The notes: a model not told the origin generated them from the sequence alone. Shown: positions 50,289 through 60,841, counted from the stretch's first letter. The stretch is 64,000 bases of DNA from Notolepis coatsorum (GCA_963971535.1 OZ020586.1:75094584-75158583), one strand, 5' to 3'. Translations and numbers: made by a program.

Positions 50289-52124
50289 TATAAAAAAAAA
50301 AAAAAAAAAACTAACCCCGACTAACCTTACTGTCATGCACTTGTCCTAATAAACTAACCTACACTGTAACACGCAACACTTTGATGAACATTGTTACTCA
50401 GCTGATAGAGTTATACCCTTCTTGCTGTCTTGTCGCACAGAACTTGTAAGTCGCTTTGGATAAAAGCGTCAGCTAAATGACTAAATGTAAATGTAAATGT
50501 AACGTTACATTTGTTCCTAATGTATGCTCAGTGCTCAGTATGTATGTGATGACGACACGACACACAAGAGTAATAATTATTTGTGTCGTGTCATCATCAC
50601 TGAGCACACTGAGCACACATTAGGAACAAATGTAACGTTAGCGGCCACCACATCTACACGAACGTCTACACAACATATAAGAGTTGTTTGTAGGTCGGAA
50701 ATGATGGAATAGATTTACCAACAAAAAAAGGTGTTTAACCTGCTCATACCTTATTAAAAGCGAAAGTATAGACGCAGCACGGATAACTTGTGCTTCCATT
50801 CAAACAGACGGCAACACACGTTACGTCAAGTCTCGCTCGCGTGAGACTTCCTCTCTAGATACTCTTCAATACCTGGCCAGGGTACTCCTGGGTCCTAGTG
50901 CCCCCCGATGTTACACTATATGTCATGCACATGTATTTTATATGTTAATAAAATTGCATTTATCTTTAGTCCTAATTCTGTCACTGTTTGATGTCACAAA
51001 GAAGGGTGTATCCGAAAGCTGCCTACAACATTTGTAACATGTGATGAAAAAGTAAACAAATAATTAACTGTATTAGACACTTGTTAATGAATAGGCTTCA
51101 CTTTAGATTGGCCCCCACGATAGCATCTGCAAATGATTTATAGATGTTTTATGAATGTCTTAACAAATCATTTGTTGAACATGAAAAATAAATGGAGATA
51201 TACACTATAGTCGTTTTTTCATATCCATTTTTCAAAGCATCTACAAATGTGTTACTACACATTAAACAACATTATTTAATGATGAACAAATCAAGTACAA
51301 ACAATGTTGATAATGAGTTATAAATAATGTAGAACTATTCTGTAAATGTTATACAAATATAGTTATAAATGATTTAATAATCATTTATGAATGTATATAA
51401 ATGGTTTGTTCATGATTAGTTCATTATCCACTAATGCGTTATAAATACTTTGTAAATGGTATACAAATATAGTTATAAATGATTTAATAATCATTTATGA
51501 ATGTATATAAATGGTTTGTTCATGATTAGTTCATTATCTACAAATACCTTATAAGTGTATTATAACAGAGTGTTATTATAAAGTGCTACCATAAAGTTTT
51601 CATTCATTCATTCATTCATTCATTCCTCCATTTTCAATTCATCAGGACATTTATGACATACAGACATACAAATATACAGTACTGTGTAAGAAAAGAAAAG
51701 GAAAGATCATAAGAAAAATATATACATCCGAAGGGGAAGAAACTGTACATTGGAGGGGGTTGGGTGGGTCGGTGGGTGGGTGGATTTGGACATTCTACAG
51801 TAATTGCAGCCACCCGTAGGTGCTCTTTGAGAGCGGTTTTGAAGGAGGGTAGGGATTCACATTATTTTACGGCTGTGGTTAGGGCGTTCCACATTATTGT
51901 GGCATAATTGCGAAACGTGTTTAGTCCCTTGTTTGAGCCGAATCTGGGTTGAACACGATTTGTGGAACTCCCTCTGGTGTTGTGGTCGTGGAATTCACTG
52001 ACCTTTGGGAAGTATTTCGACATGTACATGGGTATCTTAGTGGTGTAGTGTATCTTGTAGACCAGGCCCATTGCAAGTTGCTGTACTCTGTCATCTACTC
52101 TAAGCCATCCTAGGTTGTCAAAAG

Positions 52125-53536
52125 CATAGATATATATAGAACACTAGATAGCTTACCCGCGCTGCCGGCCAATGGAGAGCGACGTCACTGAACCGCCGCC
52201 ATCTTGCCCCAGTCAGCCTTGAGTGAGAGTGAATGAGCTGCACAGACAAAAATACTCATAACTCGCTGAAATATTGACGGATTTACAAACGGTTTGGTTT
52301 ATTACAAGCATTATTAACACTTTGATTGCCTAAGGCTAAATTCATGCTATACCATAGGTTGCCAGCTCTATTTGTCTATGTAGAAGTTCCCCTTCTTTGC
52401 AGGGCTATAACTTTTTAAATTCTATTGCTAAATTGCCATTATTAGGGCCCATTCAATGTCCTATATGTATTGTTCAGGGTGTATGAACGTTAAACTTTTT
52501 CATTCACATATTCATACTAAAATATGATCTAAAGTATAAGTATGTTTTCATCTCTTTCTGCAGCTTTCTCCAGAACGTGATTTATAGCCCCAAATGCATT
52601 ATATTGATGATCAAATACAGTTTGATAGCAATCGGCGCGATATAAAAAAATCCAACTGGACGGACTTCTGGAAGTTACTACACGTAATCTGATGTTGACC
52701 GGATGGCCGAGGGGGCGTTTATAATTCCGTGGGCAGCGTTATACCATTCATCTAATGTGGGTCAAATGTTCATCATAGCAGTTAGTATTGTACACATTGA
52801 AAAATAACGCTGAATCTTACCGTATCTTCCTCGCGCCGTTGGGTGATGAGCGTGGAACAGACATTTTCCTATTATGGGATATAGAAATATCCGGTCCATT
52901 TCCAGGTTGTATAATAATATATACGTCCAAATCATGTTGTTTTTTCGAGTTATTTGCAGCGATCGATGTTCACTGTGTGAAGACTGAGTCTCTCTAACAC
53001 TAGCGAGTGCCCGGACCCCATATGGAGTGAGTCCTACCGGGTTAAAGGTAACATCAGTTTTTTCGATATGCCGATCGGCCACCAGCTGGCGGTCTTGAAC
53101 CGCTAGAGGATTGAGAGGAGATCACACTTGTGTCTCAGGGCCCCGGAAAGGAAATATGATTCCGATCACAGATTTTTGAAATATTGATATCAAAGACGAG
53201 TTACGGCGTCTTCTGCAACTTGAGCATGGCGGGGAAGGACGCCTAAAAGCGTCTTCCGGCAGTTAAAGTGTTAACGTGGCTATGATTCAAGTGGTTTGTA
53301 AAAAAAAAAACTTAAAAAAAAAACATTTTTAGAAGTATGCAGTATCATAACTACATCTTTGATGTTTATAGCAAACCAACCCGTTTGTAAATCCGTCAAT
53401 ATTTCAGCGAGTTATGAGTATTTTTGTCTGTGCAGCTCACTCACTCTCACTCAAGGCTGATTGGGGCAAGATGGCGGCGGTTCAGTGACGCTGGTGACTC
53501 CGCCTTAAGCTATCTAGTGTTCTATATATATCTATG
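52125..53536. mobile_element. TIR element 'CATAG', copy 1, TSD GTCAAAAG
   Basis: Starts CATAGATATATATAGAACAC and ends with the complement, GTGTTCTATATATATCTATG. Flanked by GTCAAAAG at 52117-52124 and 53537-53544. Terminal inverted repeats extend about 190 bp (GACAAAAATACTCATAACTC and ATATTGACGGATTTACAAAC occur inverted at the other end). The interior contains a TTAA element. The 8-bp TSD fits hAT- or P-type transposition. No ORF. Confidence 0.92.
52318..53270. mobile_element. TTAA-flanked element, 953 bp, nested in CATAG copy 1
   Basis: TTAA at 52314-52317 and 53271-53274, with ends CACTTTGATTGCC and GGCAGTTAAAGTG. The empty site is present in CATAG copy 2 at about 59285-59310, where the flanks meet at one TTAA. 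The interior is homologous to the element at 8490-9441. Confidence 0.92.
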
Positions 53537-54093
53537 GTCAAAAGGGGTAGGGGTAAGGTGGGTTTTAGGAGTAAGGCCAAGCAGTAGTCTGACCAGTTTG
53601 TTTTGTGATGTTTGTAGCCTTGTTTTTAGGGCCTTTGAGGTGTTTTGGTACCAAGAGGTGCAAGCATAGTTGTAGTACCCTTGAATCAGTGCTCCTGTTA
53701 GAGTCTTCAAGGTATTCTTGTTTACCAGAGAGGAGATCCGGTACAGGAATCTTGTTCGTTGGTTGACTTTTTTTATTACATTGGTTGCCATTTTGTCACA
53801 GGAAAGATTTGCCTCTATAGCAGGGGTGGCCAACCAGTCAGAGACTAAGAGCCACAAAAATTACTGTGGTACCACAAAGAGCCACACCATATACCCAGCG
53901 TTTCTCACCCTTTTTTTTCAGTCACGGCACCCTTCATGTGTTTATAGGTCTCACCCTCTGGCCTCTGAAGTTGCTAATGTCTTTTGTATTTGGGCCTCAC
54001 AGGGTTAAAAGTACCCTGTGAGACCCACGGTTGCAAAATTACAAAATCACTTTTAGCCATTTAAAAAAATAATGTTTATTTAAAAAAATTTAA

Positions 54094-54987
54094 AGGGGGG
54101 GGGGAGGTGGCGCACGGAGATTACGTTCGTCACCAACACCGGGAGACACTAGGATTCGCCTGTTCGAATCCAGCTCCCGGCGTTGCTATCAGCTTGGCTG
54201 GCCTCTCACACTGATACAATTGGCTGTATCAGGGGGTGGGAAAGCTGAAGGGTGGGTCCTGGGCGTTGTGGACAGCGACCCCCACAGTTCGGCCGGGGCG
54301 CCTGCTCAGCGAGGGTTGGAACTGAGGAGAGATAGTGTGGCCTCCCACACGCTACACTCTCCCCGGTGAGAACCTGCGCGGCCAGGTTGGCCTGCCCCAG
54401 GCTGCACATGCGTCGGAGGAAAGCATGTGACACATTGTGACAGTCTCCGGTCTCCTGGACCAACAGTAGGGGAAAGTACGCAACAACCAGGAAGGGTGGG
54501 ATGGGAGAAAAATCGGGAAAAAGGAGGGGAAGAAAGATAATAAAAAAAAAAAAAAATGTTAAAGGGGAACTATTTTACTATTTCTTTCACTATTTGGGCA
54601 CTTTTACACACTTCCTGTGAGTTTATGGAACACCTAGGTTTTTTTCAAAAAAAAATGCATTGTTTTGTATTTCTAATCAAGTACTCAAAAAACGCATTTT
54701 TCTACCTCAAGATCTTAGGCCGTTTTGAGGCTGGGCTCCAACCACTGTGTGGCCTGGTGCCAACTGCCACATCAACTACCACATTATTATGCAGCTGAGA
54801 AATCTCTGACATCACAGATATGCACATTTTCAGATGACTCAGTTCAGTGAGGGTGAATATTGTGAGAGGAGAATTGGAAGAATGCGCCAATATGAGAATT
54901 AGAGACATATATCCTATTAATATAAGTCCACATAGCTAAGAAACAATGGTAAACACTGAAAAAGGCCATTTATAAGATAGTTCCCCT
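54094..54987. mobile_element. TTAA-type MITE carrying a SINE
   Basis: Left end TTAAAGGGG at 54090-54098, repeated at 54559-54567 after the SINE and continuing AACTATTTTAC. The right end is ATAGTTCCCCT then TTAA at 54988-54991. Without the SINE it is about 425 bp with complementary termini. Relatives lie at 552 and 24416. Confidence 0.88.
54099..54558 (+). mobile_element. tRNA-derived SINE nested in the MITE, TSD TTAAAGGGG
   Basis: A-box region GGTGGCGCACGGAG, B-box-like GTTCGAATCC near 54163, and the same body as the 2.4-kb SINE (CAGGGGGTGGGAAAGCTG, GGGCGTTGTGGACAGCGAC). The poly-A tail ends at 54557. The duplicated sequence is the end of the host MITE. Confidence 0.88.
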
Positions 54988-55050
54988 TTAAGCACATGTA
55001 TAGTCAATTGGTCCTGTTGTTCAGCCTCACAATGCTATTTGATAGTAAAA

Positions 55051-56498
55051 AGACCCTAATCAGTCAGGCTTCAGGACTGGTCACTCCACAGAGACAGCCC
55101 TCATTGCGGTCACAGAGGCACTTCACTTAGCAAAAGCGAAAGGCCTCTCCTCTGTCCTGATTCTCCTAGATCTATCTGCAGCCTTCGACACAGTCAACCA
55201 CCAGATCCTCCTTGCGGCCCTCGCAGGAATGGGAGTGGCTGGCTCTGCGCTGACATGGCTGTCATCATACCTCAATGACCGCTCCTACCAAGTGTCATGG
55301 AGAGGGACCCTGTCGGCCACCCGCCCCCTGCGGACGGGTGTCCCCCAGGGCTCGGTTTTAGGACCCCTTCTCTTCTCCCTCTACACTAAATCACTGGGTA
55401 ACATCATCACGTCTCATGGCTTCTCCTACCATTGTTATGCCGACGATACTCAACTCTTCCTCTCCTTCCCTCCCTCAGATATCCACGTCTCTGTGCGGAT
55501 CTCGGCCTGTCTGTCCGACATCTCAGCCTGGATGACGTCCAACCACCTCAAACTGAACCTAAGCAAAACAGAATTGCTCCACCTGCCGGCCAAATCCTCC
55601 CCCCTAACCGACCTTTCAATCACAGTCGAGAATGCAGCTGTGACTGCGTCCCCGACCGCCAAGAACCTTGGTGTTGTCCTCGACGACCAGTTGAACTTCT
55701 CTGCTCACATCGCAGCGACGACCAGAACCTGCCGATTCCTCCTGAGCAACGTCAGAAGGATACGCCCCTTCCTGACAAAAGAAGCCACCCAACTCCTCGT
55801 CCAATCAACAGTCATCTCCCGCCTCGACTACTGCAATGCACTGCTCGCTGGCCTCCCGGCCACTGCCACTAAGCCTCTTCAACTCATTCAGAACGCAGCG
55901 GCCCGCCTGATCTCAAACCTACCGAAGTCGGCCCATGTCACCCCACTTCTTAGGGACCTGCACTGGCTCCCCATTGCTGCACGAATCCGCTTCAAGGCCC
56001 TCGACCTAGCATACCGTGCGGCAAAGGGAACCGCTCCCGCCTACCTCCGGTCAATGGTCTCTAACTACACACCCTCAAGACCCCTACGCTCTGCATCTTC
56101 TGGCCGCCTCAGACCTACTCCTATCCAAGCTCCGGGAGGGTCATCAAAGAGAAGTCGCCTATTCTCAGTCCTTGCCCCACAATGGTGGAATGAACTACCC
56201 ACCCCAGTTAGGACAGCCGAATCACGTCCAATCTTTCGCCGTCGACTAAAGACGCACTTCTTCAACCATTATCTGAATTAAAAAAAAAAATTAAAAAAAA
56301 AATCTAACCCTAACTAACCGTACTGTCATGCACTTGTCCTAATAAACTAACCTACACTGTAGCACTCAACACTTTGATGAACATTGTTGCTCAGCTGATA
56401 GAGTTGTGCCCTTCCTGATGGCTTGTCGTACAGAACTTGTAAGTCGCTTTGGATAAAAGCGTCAGCTAAATGACTAAATGTAAAATGTAAATGTAAAT
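55051..56498 (+). mobile_element. LINE-B copy, 5'-truncated
   Basis: Begins in the RT N-terminal half (CCTAATCAGTCAGGCTT) and ends in the ATGTAAATG tail. It retains the complete 3' UTR. Very similar to the 48.5-50.5 kb copy. Confidence 0.92.
55229..56281 (+). CDS. LINE-B RT fragment, 350 codons
   Basis: Open frame from just after the FDTVNH motif to the C-terminus (NHYLN), including GVPQGSVLGPLLFSLYT, CYADDTQLFLS and RLDYCNALLAGL. The frame is also open upstream to 55051 without its own start. It is 5'-truncated and non-autonomous. No internal stop, so the insertion is young. Confidence 0.85.
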   Translation: MGVAGSALTWLSSYLNDRSYQVSWRGTLSATRPLRTGVPQGSVLGPLLFSLYTKSLGNIITSHGFSYHCYADDTQLFLSFPPSDIHVSVRISACLSDISAWMTSNHLKLNLSKTELLHLPAKSSPLTDLSITVENAAVTASPTAKNLGVVLDDQLNFSAHIAATTRTCRFLLSNVRRIRPFLTKEATQLLVQSTVISRLDYCNALLAGLPATATKPLQLIQNAAARLISNLPKSAHVTPLLRDLHWLPIAARIRFKALDLAYRAAKGTAPAYLRSMVSNYTPSRPLRSASSGRLRPTPIQAPGGSSKRSRLFSVLAPQWWNELPTPVRTAESRPIFRRRLKTHFFNHYLN

Positions 56499-57275
56499 GT
56501 GTTTATATGTCCCACCCTCTGGCCTCTGAAGTTGCTAATGTCTTTTTAATTTGGGCCTCACAAGGTTAACCTCTTAAGCCCGAGATATACAGTAAAAGTG
56601 TATATTTTCAGCATTACGTTTGTTTACCAATTATTTTAACTGTTATTAGTGAAATATAAGATTATAGAAATCTCAGGGCATTGAGTCGGAAACCGGCGCA
56701 TATTGACAGGAGGAAGTGGCACATCCAAAAGTGAGTGTAGTCTTTTGAAGGAAGAGACTCAGGGCTTTCAAATTTCGAAAAACTACCCTACCCAGCTCAC
56801 ACCAGCCCCTGTCAATCATCTGACTTCTGGATTTACTTTTTTATTTCTCTTATTTTTTGGGATTATCTCCCACAAACCTGAACGTTATTGCCATAAAACA
56901 GAACGCAGTTAGTTTCTCTACCTTTCTGTGAACGTCTTGCAAAAAACGGTGTTGCAATATGATGAAAAATGGTGGAGAAATTTACATTATAAAAAAGATG
57001 GCAGAATTCAGTACTGTATCTACAAAACCTTCTGTTTAATCATCTTCCCTTTATTCATTTGCTTAGATTTTTCAGGTCTGGTCAATTTTAGCATGGTGTT
57101 ATTCACAGTCAAAGATAAAACATTTTTTAAATAGAATTGATATTCGCCTTTGGTTCATTACAATTTACTCAAGCCTAGTAACAGACACACTATTTCTGAC
57201 ACTGATCAATATATGTCCCTAGATTCAGATACCAAGAACATGCAAATGGACCATTTAAAAAAAACGTGTAAATGT

Positions 57276-57400
57276 TTATTCTACGTCCTTATGGAATGAG
57301 TGACATGAAGAAAAAGAAAAAAAAGTAAAAAAAAAAAAAAAAAGTTGTAATGTAATTTCTTTTTTTTTTTTTTTTTTTTTTATGGATGGAAGAGCCGCAC
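57276..57400. repeat. Poly-A/poly-T tracts near the hAT right end
   Basis: A-rich runs at 57308-57344 and about 22 T at 57359-57380. They could be a retroposed A-tail pair or simple slippage. Confidence 0.7.
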
Positions 57401-57491
57401 ATTGACGGGCAAAGAGCATGCGGCTCGCGAGCCGTGGGTTGGCCACCCCTGCTCTATAGGATGGAACCCAGGTAGGTAATTTCATCTTTAA

Positions 57492-58445
57492 TCACTGTAA
57501 CAGAGAAGCCGTTGGCCTTGCTGAGTTTGTTATTTGATCCAAAGAGAATGGATTCTGTTTTACCCAGGTCCAGGTGTAATGATAGTTTGTTATCAGCGAG
57601 CCAGGTGCGATTCTACCGAGTTCAGAGCTGAGGGTTTTTTCAACCTGCAACTTGTCCCTGTCAGAGACCAGCAGGGCTGATTCGTCCGCGAACAGGAACA
57701 AGTTGCAGTCACAAGCTGATGACATTTCATTTGCATAAATTAGGAACAGTAAAGGTCCTAGTATGCTTCCTTGTGGAACACCAGGACCCTGATGTAAACA
57801 AGACGAAAGTCTTTCTCTGGTTTGCATCCCCTTAACAATTGTGTGTATTGAGCCGTACTGTATTGTACCCATTCTGCAATCTGTTAATAACGTTTTCAAT
57901 CAATCAATCAAACCACAGCTCACTGTGAACAGTGTACCGTTCACCTCCACCATCTGTTCTCTCCCCTTCAGGTAGGATTGCATCCAGCTCACTGATGAAC
58001 TATCAAAACCAATTGCTTTTAGCTTATCAATCAGAATGGAGTGATTGACAATGTCGAAAGCCTTTTGGAGGTCCAGCATGACCATGCCGCAGTATTTGCC
58101 CACGTCCACCTTGTGTTTGATGTGGTCGTTCAAATAGAGAAGGCATGTGTCAGTGGAATAGGATGTTCTGAAGCCAGATTGGAATTCGTAGACTATTTTT
58201 TCCATAACTTTTGAGATGGAGGTAAGAATAGAAACAGGGCGGTAGTTGCCTGGGTCTAATGTGCTGCCTTTTTTGTGCAGGGGGGTTCACTCTCGCAATT
58301 TTGAAATCTTTGGGGAGGTGTCCCTGTTTTATGGAGAGGTTTATTATGTGGGTGATGACTGGGGTGATGGTGGCTGCTCAGTCTCTGATGAATTTGGAAG
58401 GGATATTGTCATGGCCAGTGGCCTTGTTAGGTTGGAGGGCGCTCA
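57492..58445 (-). pseudogene. LINE-C reverse transcriptase, interrupted
   Basis: The first part (58434-57911) has ATGHDNIPSKFI, NYRPVSILTSISKVMEK, FQSGFRTSYSTDTCLLYL and FDIVNHSILIDKL. The second (57783-57492) has GVPQGSILGPLLFLIYANEM, then FADESALLV. The catalytic box reads FADE rather than FADD. A LINE-C tail is inserted between VSCG and VPQGS. Frameshifts also occur near 58250. Confidence 0.83.
57784..57905 (+). mobile_element. LINE-C 3' tail inserted into LINE-C RT
   Basis: GACCCTGATGTAAACAAGAC through TCAATCAATCAATC, in opposite orientation to its host, landing just before the GVPQGS motif. The duplication appears to be only about 4 bp (ACCA). Confidence 0.82.
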
Positions 58446-58825
58446 GATTTATTTTTATTTTTTTATCCACTTTTTTCTCCCATTTTCTATTTTTCTCCCA
58501 TCCCAATTTCGTATCGTCCAATTCAACCCTCCCTTGTCTCCAACACTGTTTCTTGCCTCCCACAAGCCGGCTGCAATGTTGACGAAGCCATACATAGCAC
58601 GAGTCCCCTCCGATACTCGAGGTAGCAGCCGTTGCATCTTTTCACTTGCACGGCGCGATCTTTCAGCGTCAGGGGTCTGCGCTTTGGAGGGACGCCGCCC
58701 CCAATGCTTCTTGATTCTACTGCGCAGGCGCACCAACCGACCTGTAGGAGTCGCTGTCCACAACGTCCGATCCCCACCCCTCAGTTTTCCCTCCCCCTAA
58801 TACTGCCAATTGTATTAGTACGGAC

Positions 58826-59486
58826 CATAGATATATATAGAACACTGGGGCGGCTACGTGGCGTAGTGGGCAAGGCGCTCGCCACGAATGCAGAGACGCT
58901 GGGATCGCCTGTTCGATCCCAGCGCTCCACATTGCTTTCAGTTTAGCTGGTCGTCCGTACTGATACACATTGGCCGTATCAGGGGGTGGGAAACTGAAAA
59001 TATAGAAAAATGGGAGAAAAAGTGGATAAAAAAAAATATATATATATATAGAACACTAGATAGCTTAAGGCGGAGTCACCAGCGTCACTGAACCGCCGCC
59101 ATCTTGCCCAGGTCAGCCTTGAGTGAGAGTGAGTGAGCTGCACAGACAAAAATACTCATAACTCGCTGAAATATTGACGGATTTACAAACGGGTTGGTTT
59201 GCTATAAACATCAAAGATGTAGTTATGATACTGCATACTTATAAAAAAAATTAAAGATGTTTTTTTTTACAAACCGCTTGAATCATAGCCACGTTAATAA
59301 TGCTTGTAATAAACCAAACCGTTTGTAAATCCGTCAATATTTCAGCGAGTTATGAGTATTTTTGTCTGTGCAGCTCACTCATGCTCACTCAAGGCTGACC
59401 TGGGCAAGATGGCAGCGGTTCAGTGACGTCGCTCTCCATTGGCCGGCAGCGCGGGTAAGCTATCTAGTGTTCTATATATATCTATG
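58826..59486. mobile_element. TIR element 'CATAG', copy 2, TSD GTACGGAC
   Basis: Same termini as copy 1. TSD GTACGGAC at 58818-58825 and 59487-59494, which is host SINE sequence. Its left terminal repeat is interrupted by another SINE. Without that SINE it is about 455 bp and nearly all inverted repeat. It has the uninterrupted TTAA site that is occupied in copy 1. Confidence 0.93.
58847..59036 (+). mobile_element. Short tRNA-derived SINE inside CATAG copy 2
   Basis: Head GGCGTAGTGGGCAAGGCGCT, a B-box-like GTTCGATCCC near 58912, then a shortened body and A-rich tail. The flanking duplication ATATATATAGAACACT ends at 58846 and lies again at 59042-59057. The body lacks the central about 270 bp present in longer family members. 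Confidence 0.9.
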
Positions 59487-59811
59487 GTACGGACGACCAG
59501 CCAAACTGAAAACAATGTGGAGAGCTGGGCTCGAACCCAGCGTCTCCAGCATTGGTGGTGAGTGCCTTGCCCACTGCACCACCTAGCCGCCCCGAGGGCG
59601 CTCAGTTTTTTGAACACCTCATCAGTTGTTACCATTTCGAGTTTGAAGTCGTCTTTGCGAACCCCTAGGTTTTTGTAGAAGGCTAGGATGTGTTCTACCC
59701 CAAAATGCCCAGAGTGGGAGGGTAGTTTATTAACCAGTGTTGTGGCTATGTTTGTAAAGAATATGTTTAAGTAATTGGCCAAATCCAGTTTGTATGTGAT
59801 GAGTGTTTTCT

Positions 59812-60101
59812 TTTTTTGTGATCAAATTTTTTTTAATTTTCAATTTCCACAAAACAAAAACACAACATCAACAATATCAATAATAACACAAACAATAGTA
59901 TTAATAATTATAAAACTATAAGAAATAAGAAATATGTGTTATATATAACACTAGACTAATAATACTAAATACGATTAACAAGTAAAGTACAAAAGTATCA
60001 AGTCAAAATAATAATGACATCACAAACAACACAAAAGACATAACCCACCCACCGCCCAACCCCCAGAAGTATCCCACCCCCCTACCCCCCCCCCCCACCC
60101 C
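59812..60101. mobile_element. Unidentified retroposed insert in LINE-C
   Basis: TGATGAGTGTTTTC before and TGATGAGAGTGTTTTC after the insert look like a duplicated target of about 15 bp. The insert starts with T-rich sequence (an A-tail on the minus strand) and ends with C-rich runs. I do not recognise the family. Confidence 0.6.
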
Positions 60102-60565
60102 TGATGAGAGTGTTTTCTGTCTTTATGTTGATATTTGTAAATCTGGTTTTCAGTTTTTTACTGCAGCCTAGTTGGTTGTTGAGTAATTTCCAAAGCTCAC
60201 ATGGTTTGTTTTTGTTTTCCTCAGTTTTATCATTGACGAAAAAAATGTGTGCAGATTTGATCATGATATTTACATCGTTTCTTAGCCTGTTTCGTTGTTG
60301 TTTGAGTTTAACCACGTGGGCTTGGAGATCACTGTTTGAGCTTTTGGCAAGCTTTGACTGACTTTTATGAAGTTCAGAGCATTTTTTGTCTCTGGTTTTC
60401 ATAGCGGCCACTCGGCCAGTATGTCTGAGTGCATCCATGGCTCAGCACGATTTTTAACCCTGGTGGTTCTTAGGGGGGCCATGTTGTTTAGTATTGTTGA
60501 GAATTTGGTTTTGAATCCAAGCCATGTTTCTTCAACTAGTGTACCACTGAGCTCATCTGACCAGT

Positions 60566-60841
60566 TCAGGCTCTCCAGTTCTTTGTTAAAGGCCTCACGG
60601 TTTTAAGGTCCCTAGATGTGACTGTTTTGTGACAGCCGGCCTTTTGTTTTAGTTTTTTGCGGGTACAGAATATCATATAATTATCGCTTAACCCGCATAC
60701 TATAACCCCTCTATTGGAGATCCTGGACTTGTCCGAGGTCAGAATGAGATCAATGGTAGTTTGTGTTGAATCACACACCCTTGTGGGTTGGGTGATTAGC
60801 TGGCTGACACTGTGCAGATCACATCCTGGGTCCATGTAGGA
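60566..60841 (-). pseudogene. LINE-C endonuclease C-terminal fragment
   Basis: Minus-strand peptide with QLITQPTRVC, TTIDLILTSDKSRI and GLSDNYMIFC, corresponding to the last endonuclease motifs (DLIL and SDH-like; here SDN). The 5' part is missing because the copy ends at 60841. Confidence 0.75.

Larger units (their letters stand above)
45246..50499 (+). mobile_element. LINE-B, near full length, with nested inverted LINE-B
   Basis: Inserted into the left arm of the foldback element; TAA lies on both sides (45243-45245, 50500-50502). It has a 5' UTR with a 215-bp tandem repeat, a single ORF (endonuclease plus RT), and a 3' end of ACATTT-type repeats (ATGTAAATGTAAATG). Removing the nested copy (46110-47591) leaves about 3.8 kb. 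The ORF is split by that insertion and by one frame change in a C-run. High identity between this and the nested copy indicates recent activity. Confidence 0.88.
44292..51590. mobile_element. Foldback DNA transposon with about 1-kb arms, TSD ATAAAGTT, holding a LINE-B
   Basis: Starts GGTAGCACTTTATAATAACA and ends with the complement, TGTTATTATAAAGTGCTACC. The 8-bp duplication ATAAAGTT lies at 44284-44291 and 51591-51598. The uninterrupted target is visible at 12190 and 12505 (AAATAAAGTTTTCATT). The left arm 44292-45245 pairs with 50628-51590 almost throughout. The centre (50500-50634) is itself palindromic around TAATAATTATT. Without the LINE it would be about 2 kb and nearly all stem. An 8-bp TSD fits hAT- or P-type transposases. 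No transposase is encoded. Confidence 0.9.
51862..53857 (-). pseudogene. LINE-C ORF2 C-terminus, in two pieces
   Basis: 53812-53545 encodes KKVNQRTRFLYRISSLVNK, then LTGALIQGYYNYACTSWYQN. 52071-51862 encodes YKIHYTTKIPMYMSKYFPKV and FRNYATIMWNAL. The 1412-bp element at 52125-53536 lies between them. The same C-terminal peptide occurs at 60974-61219 (plus) and 63075-62834 (minus). Confidence 0.82.
53821..57451. mobile_element. hAT element, TSD CTCTATAG, with internal insertions
   Basis: Starts CAGGGGTGGCCAACC and ends GGTTGGCCACCCCTG. The TSD CTCTATAG lies at 53813-53820 and 57452-57459. AAGAGCCACA on the left and GAGCCGCACA-type sequence on the right are subterminal. The 3.6 kb holds a MITE with a SINE, a LINE-B copy and A/T-rich sequence. 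The ORFs at 56.7-57.1 kb show no transposase motif. Confidence 0.92.
58447..59593 (-). mobile_element. tRNA-derived SINE, minus strand, TSD GAGGGCGCTCAG
   Basis: The T-rich tail end is at 58447-58475, and the tRNA-like head is at the right (59540-59590; complement of GGTGGTGCAGTGGGCAAGGC and a B box near GGGTTCGAGCCC). The 12-bp duplication GAGGGCGCTCAG lies at 58435-58446 and 59594-59605. It is split at 58826-59486 by CATAG copy 2. Confidence 0.9.
51626..60841 (-). mobile_element. LINE-C, minus strand, broken into pieces by at least five insertions
   Basis: Read on the minus strand from 60841: endonuclease C-terminus (60841-60566), linker (60438-60110, 59782-59606), RT (58434-57460), post-RT (53812-53545) and C-terminus plus 3' UTR (52116-51626). 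The gaps are foreign: 59812-60101, 58447-59593, 57784-57905, 53821-57451 and 52125-53536. Most carry clean TSDs. About 3.5 kb of LINE remains from 9.2 kb of sequence. It is 5'-truncated at 60841, where it abuts a plus-strand copy. Confidence 0.85.
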
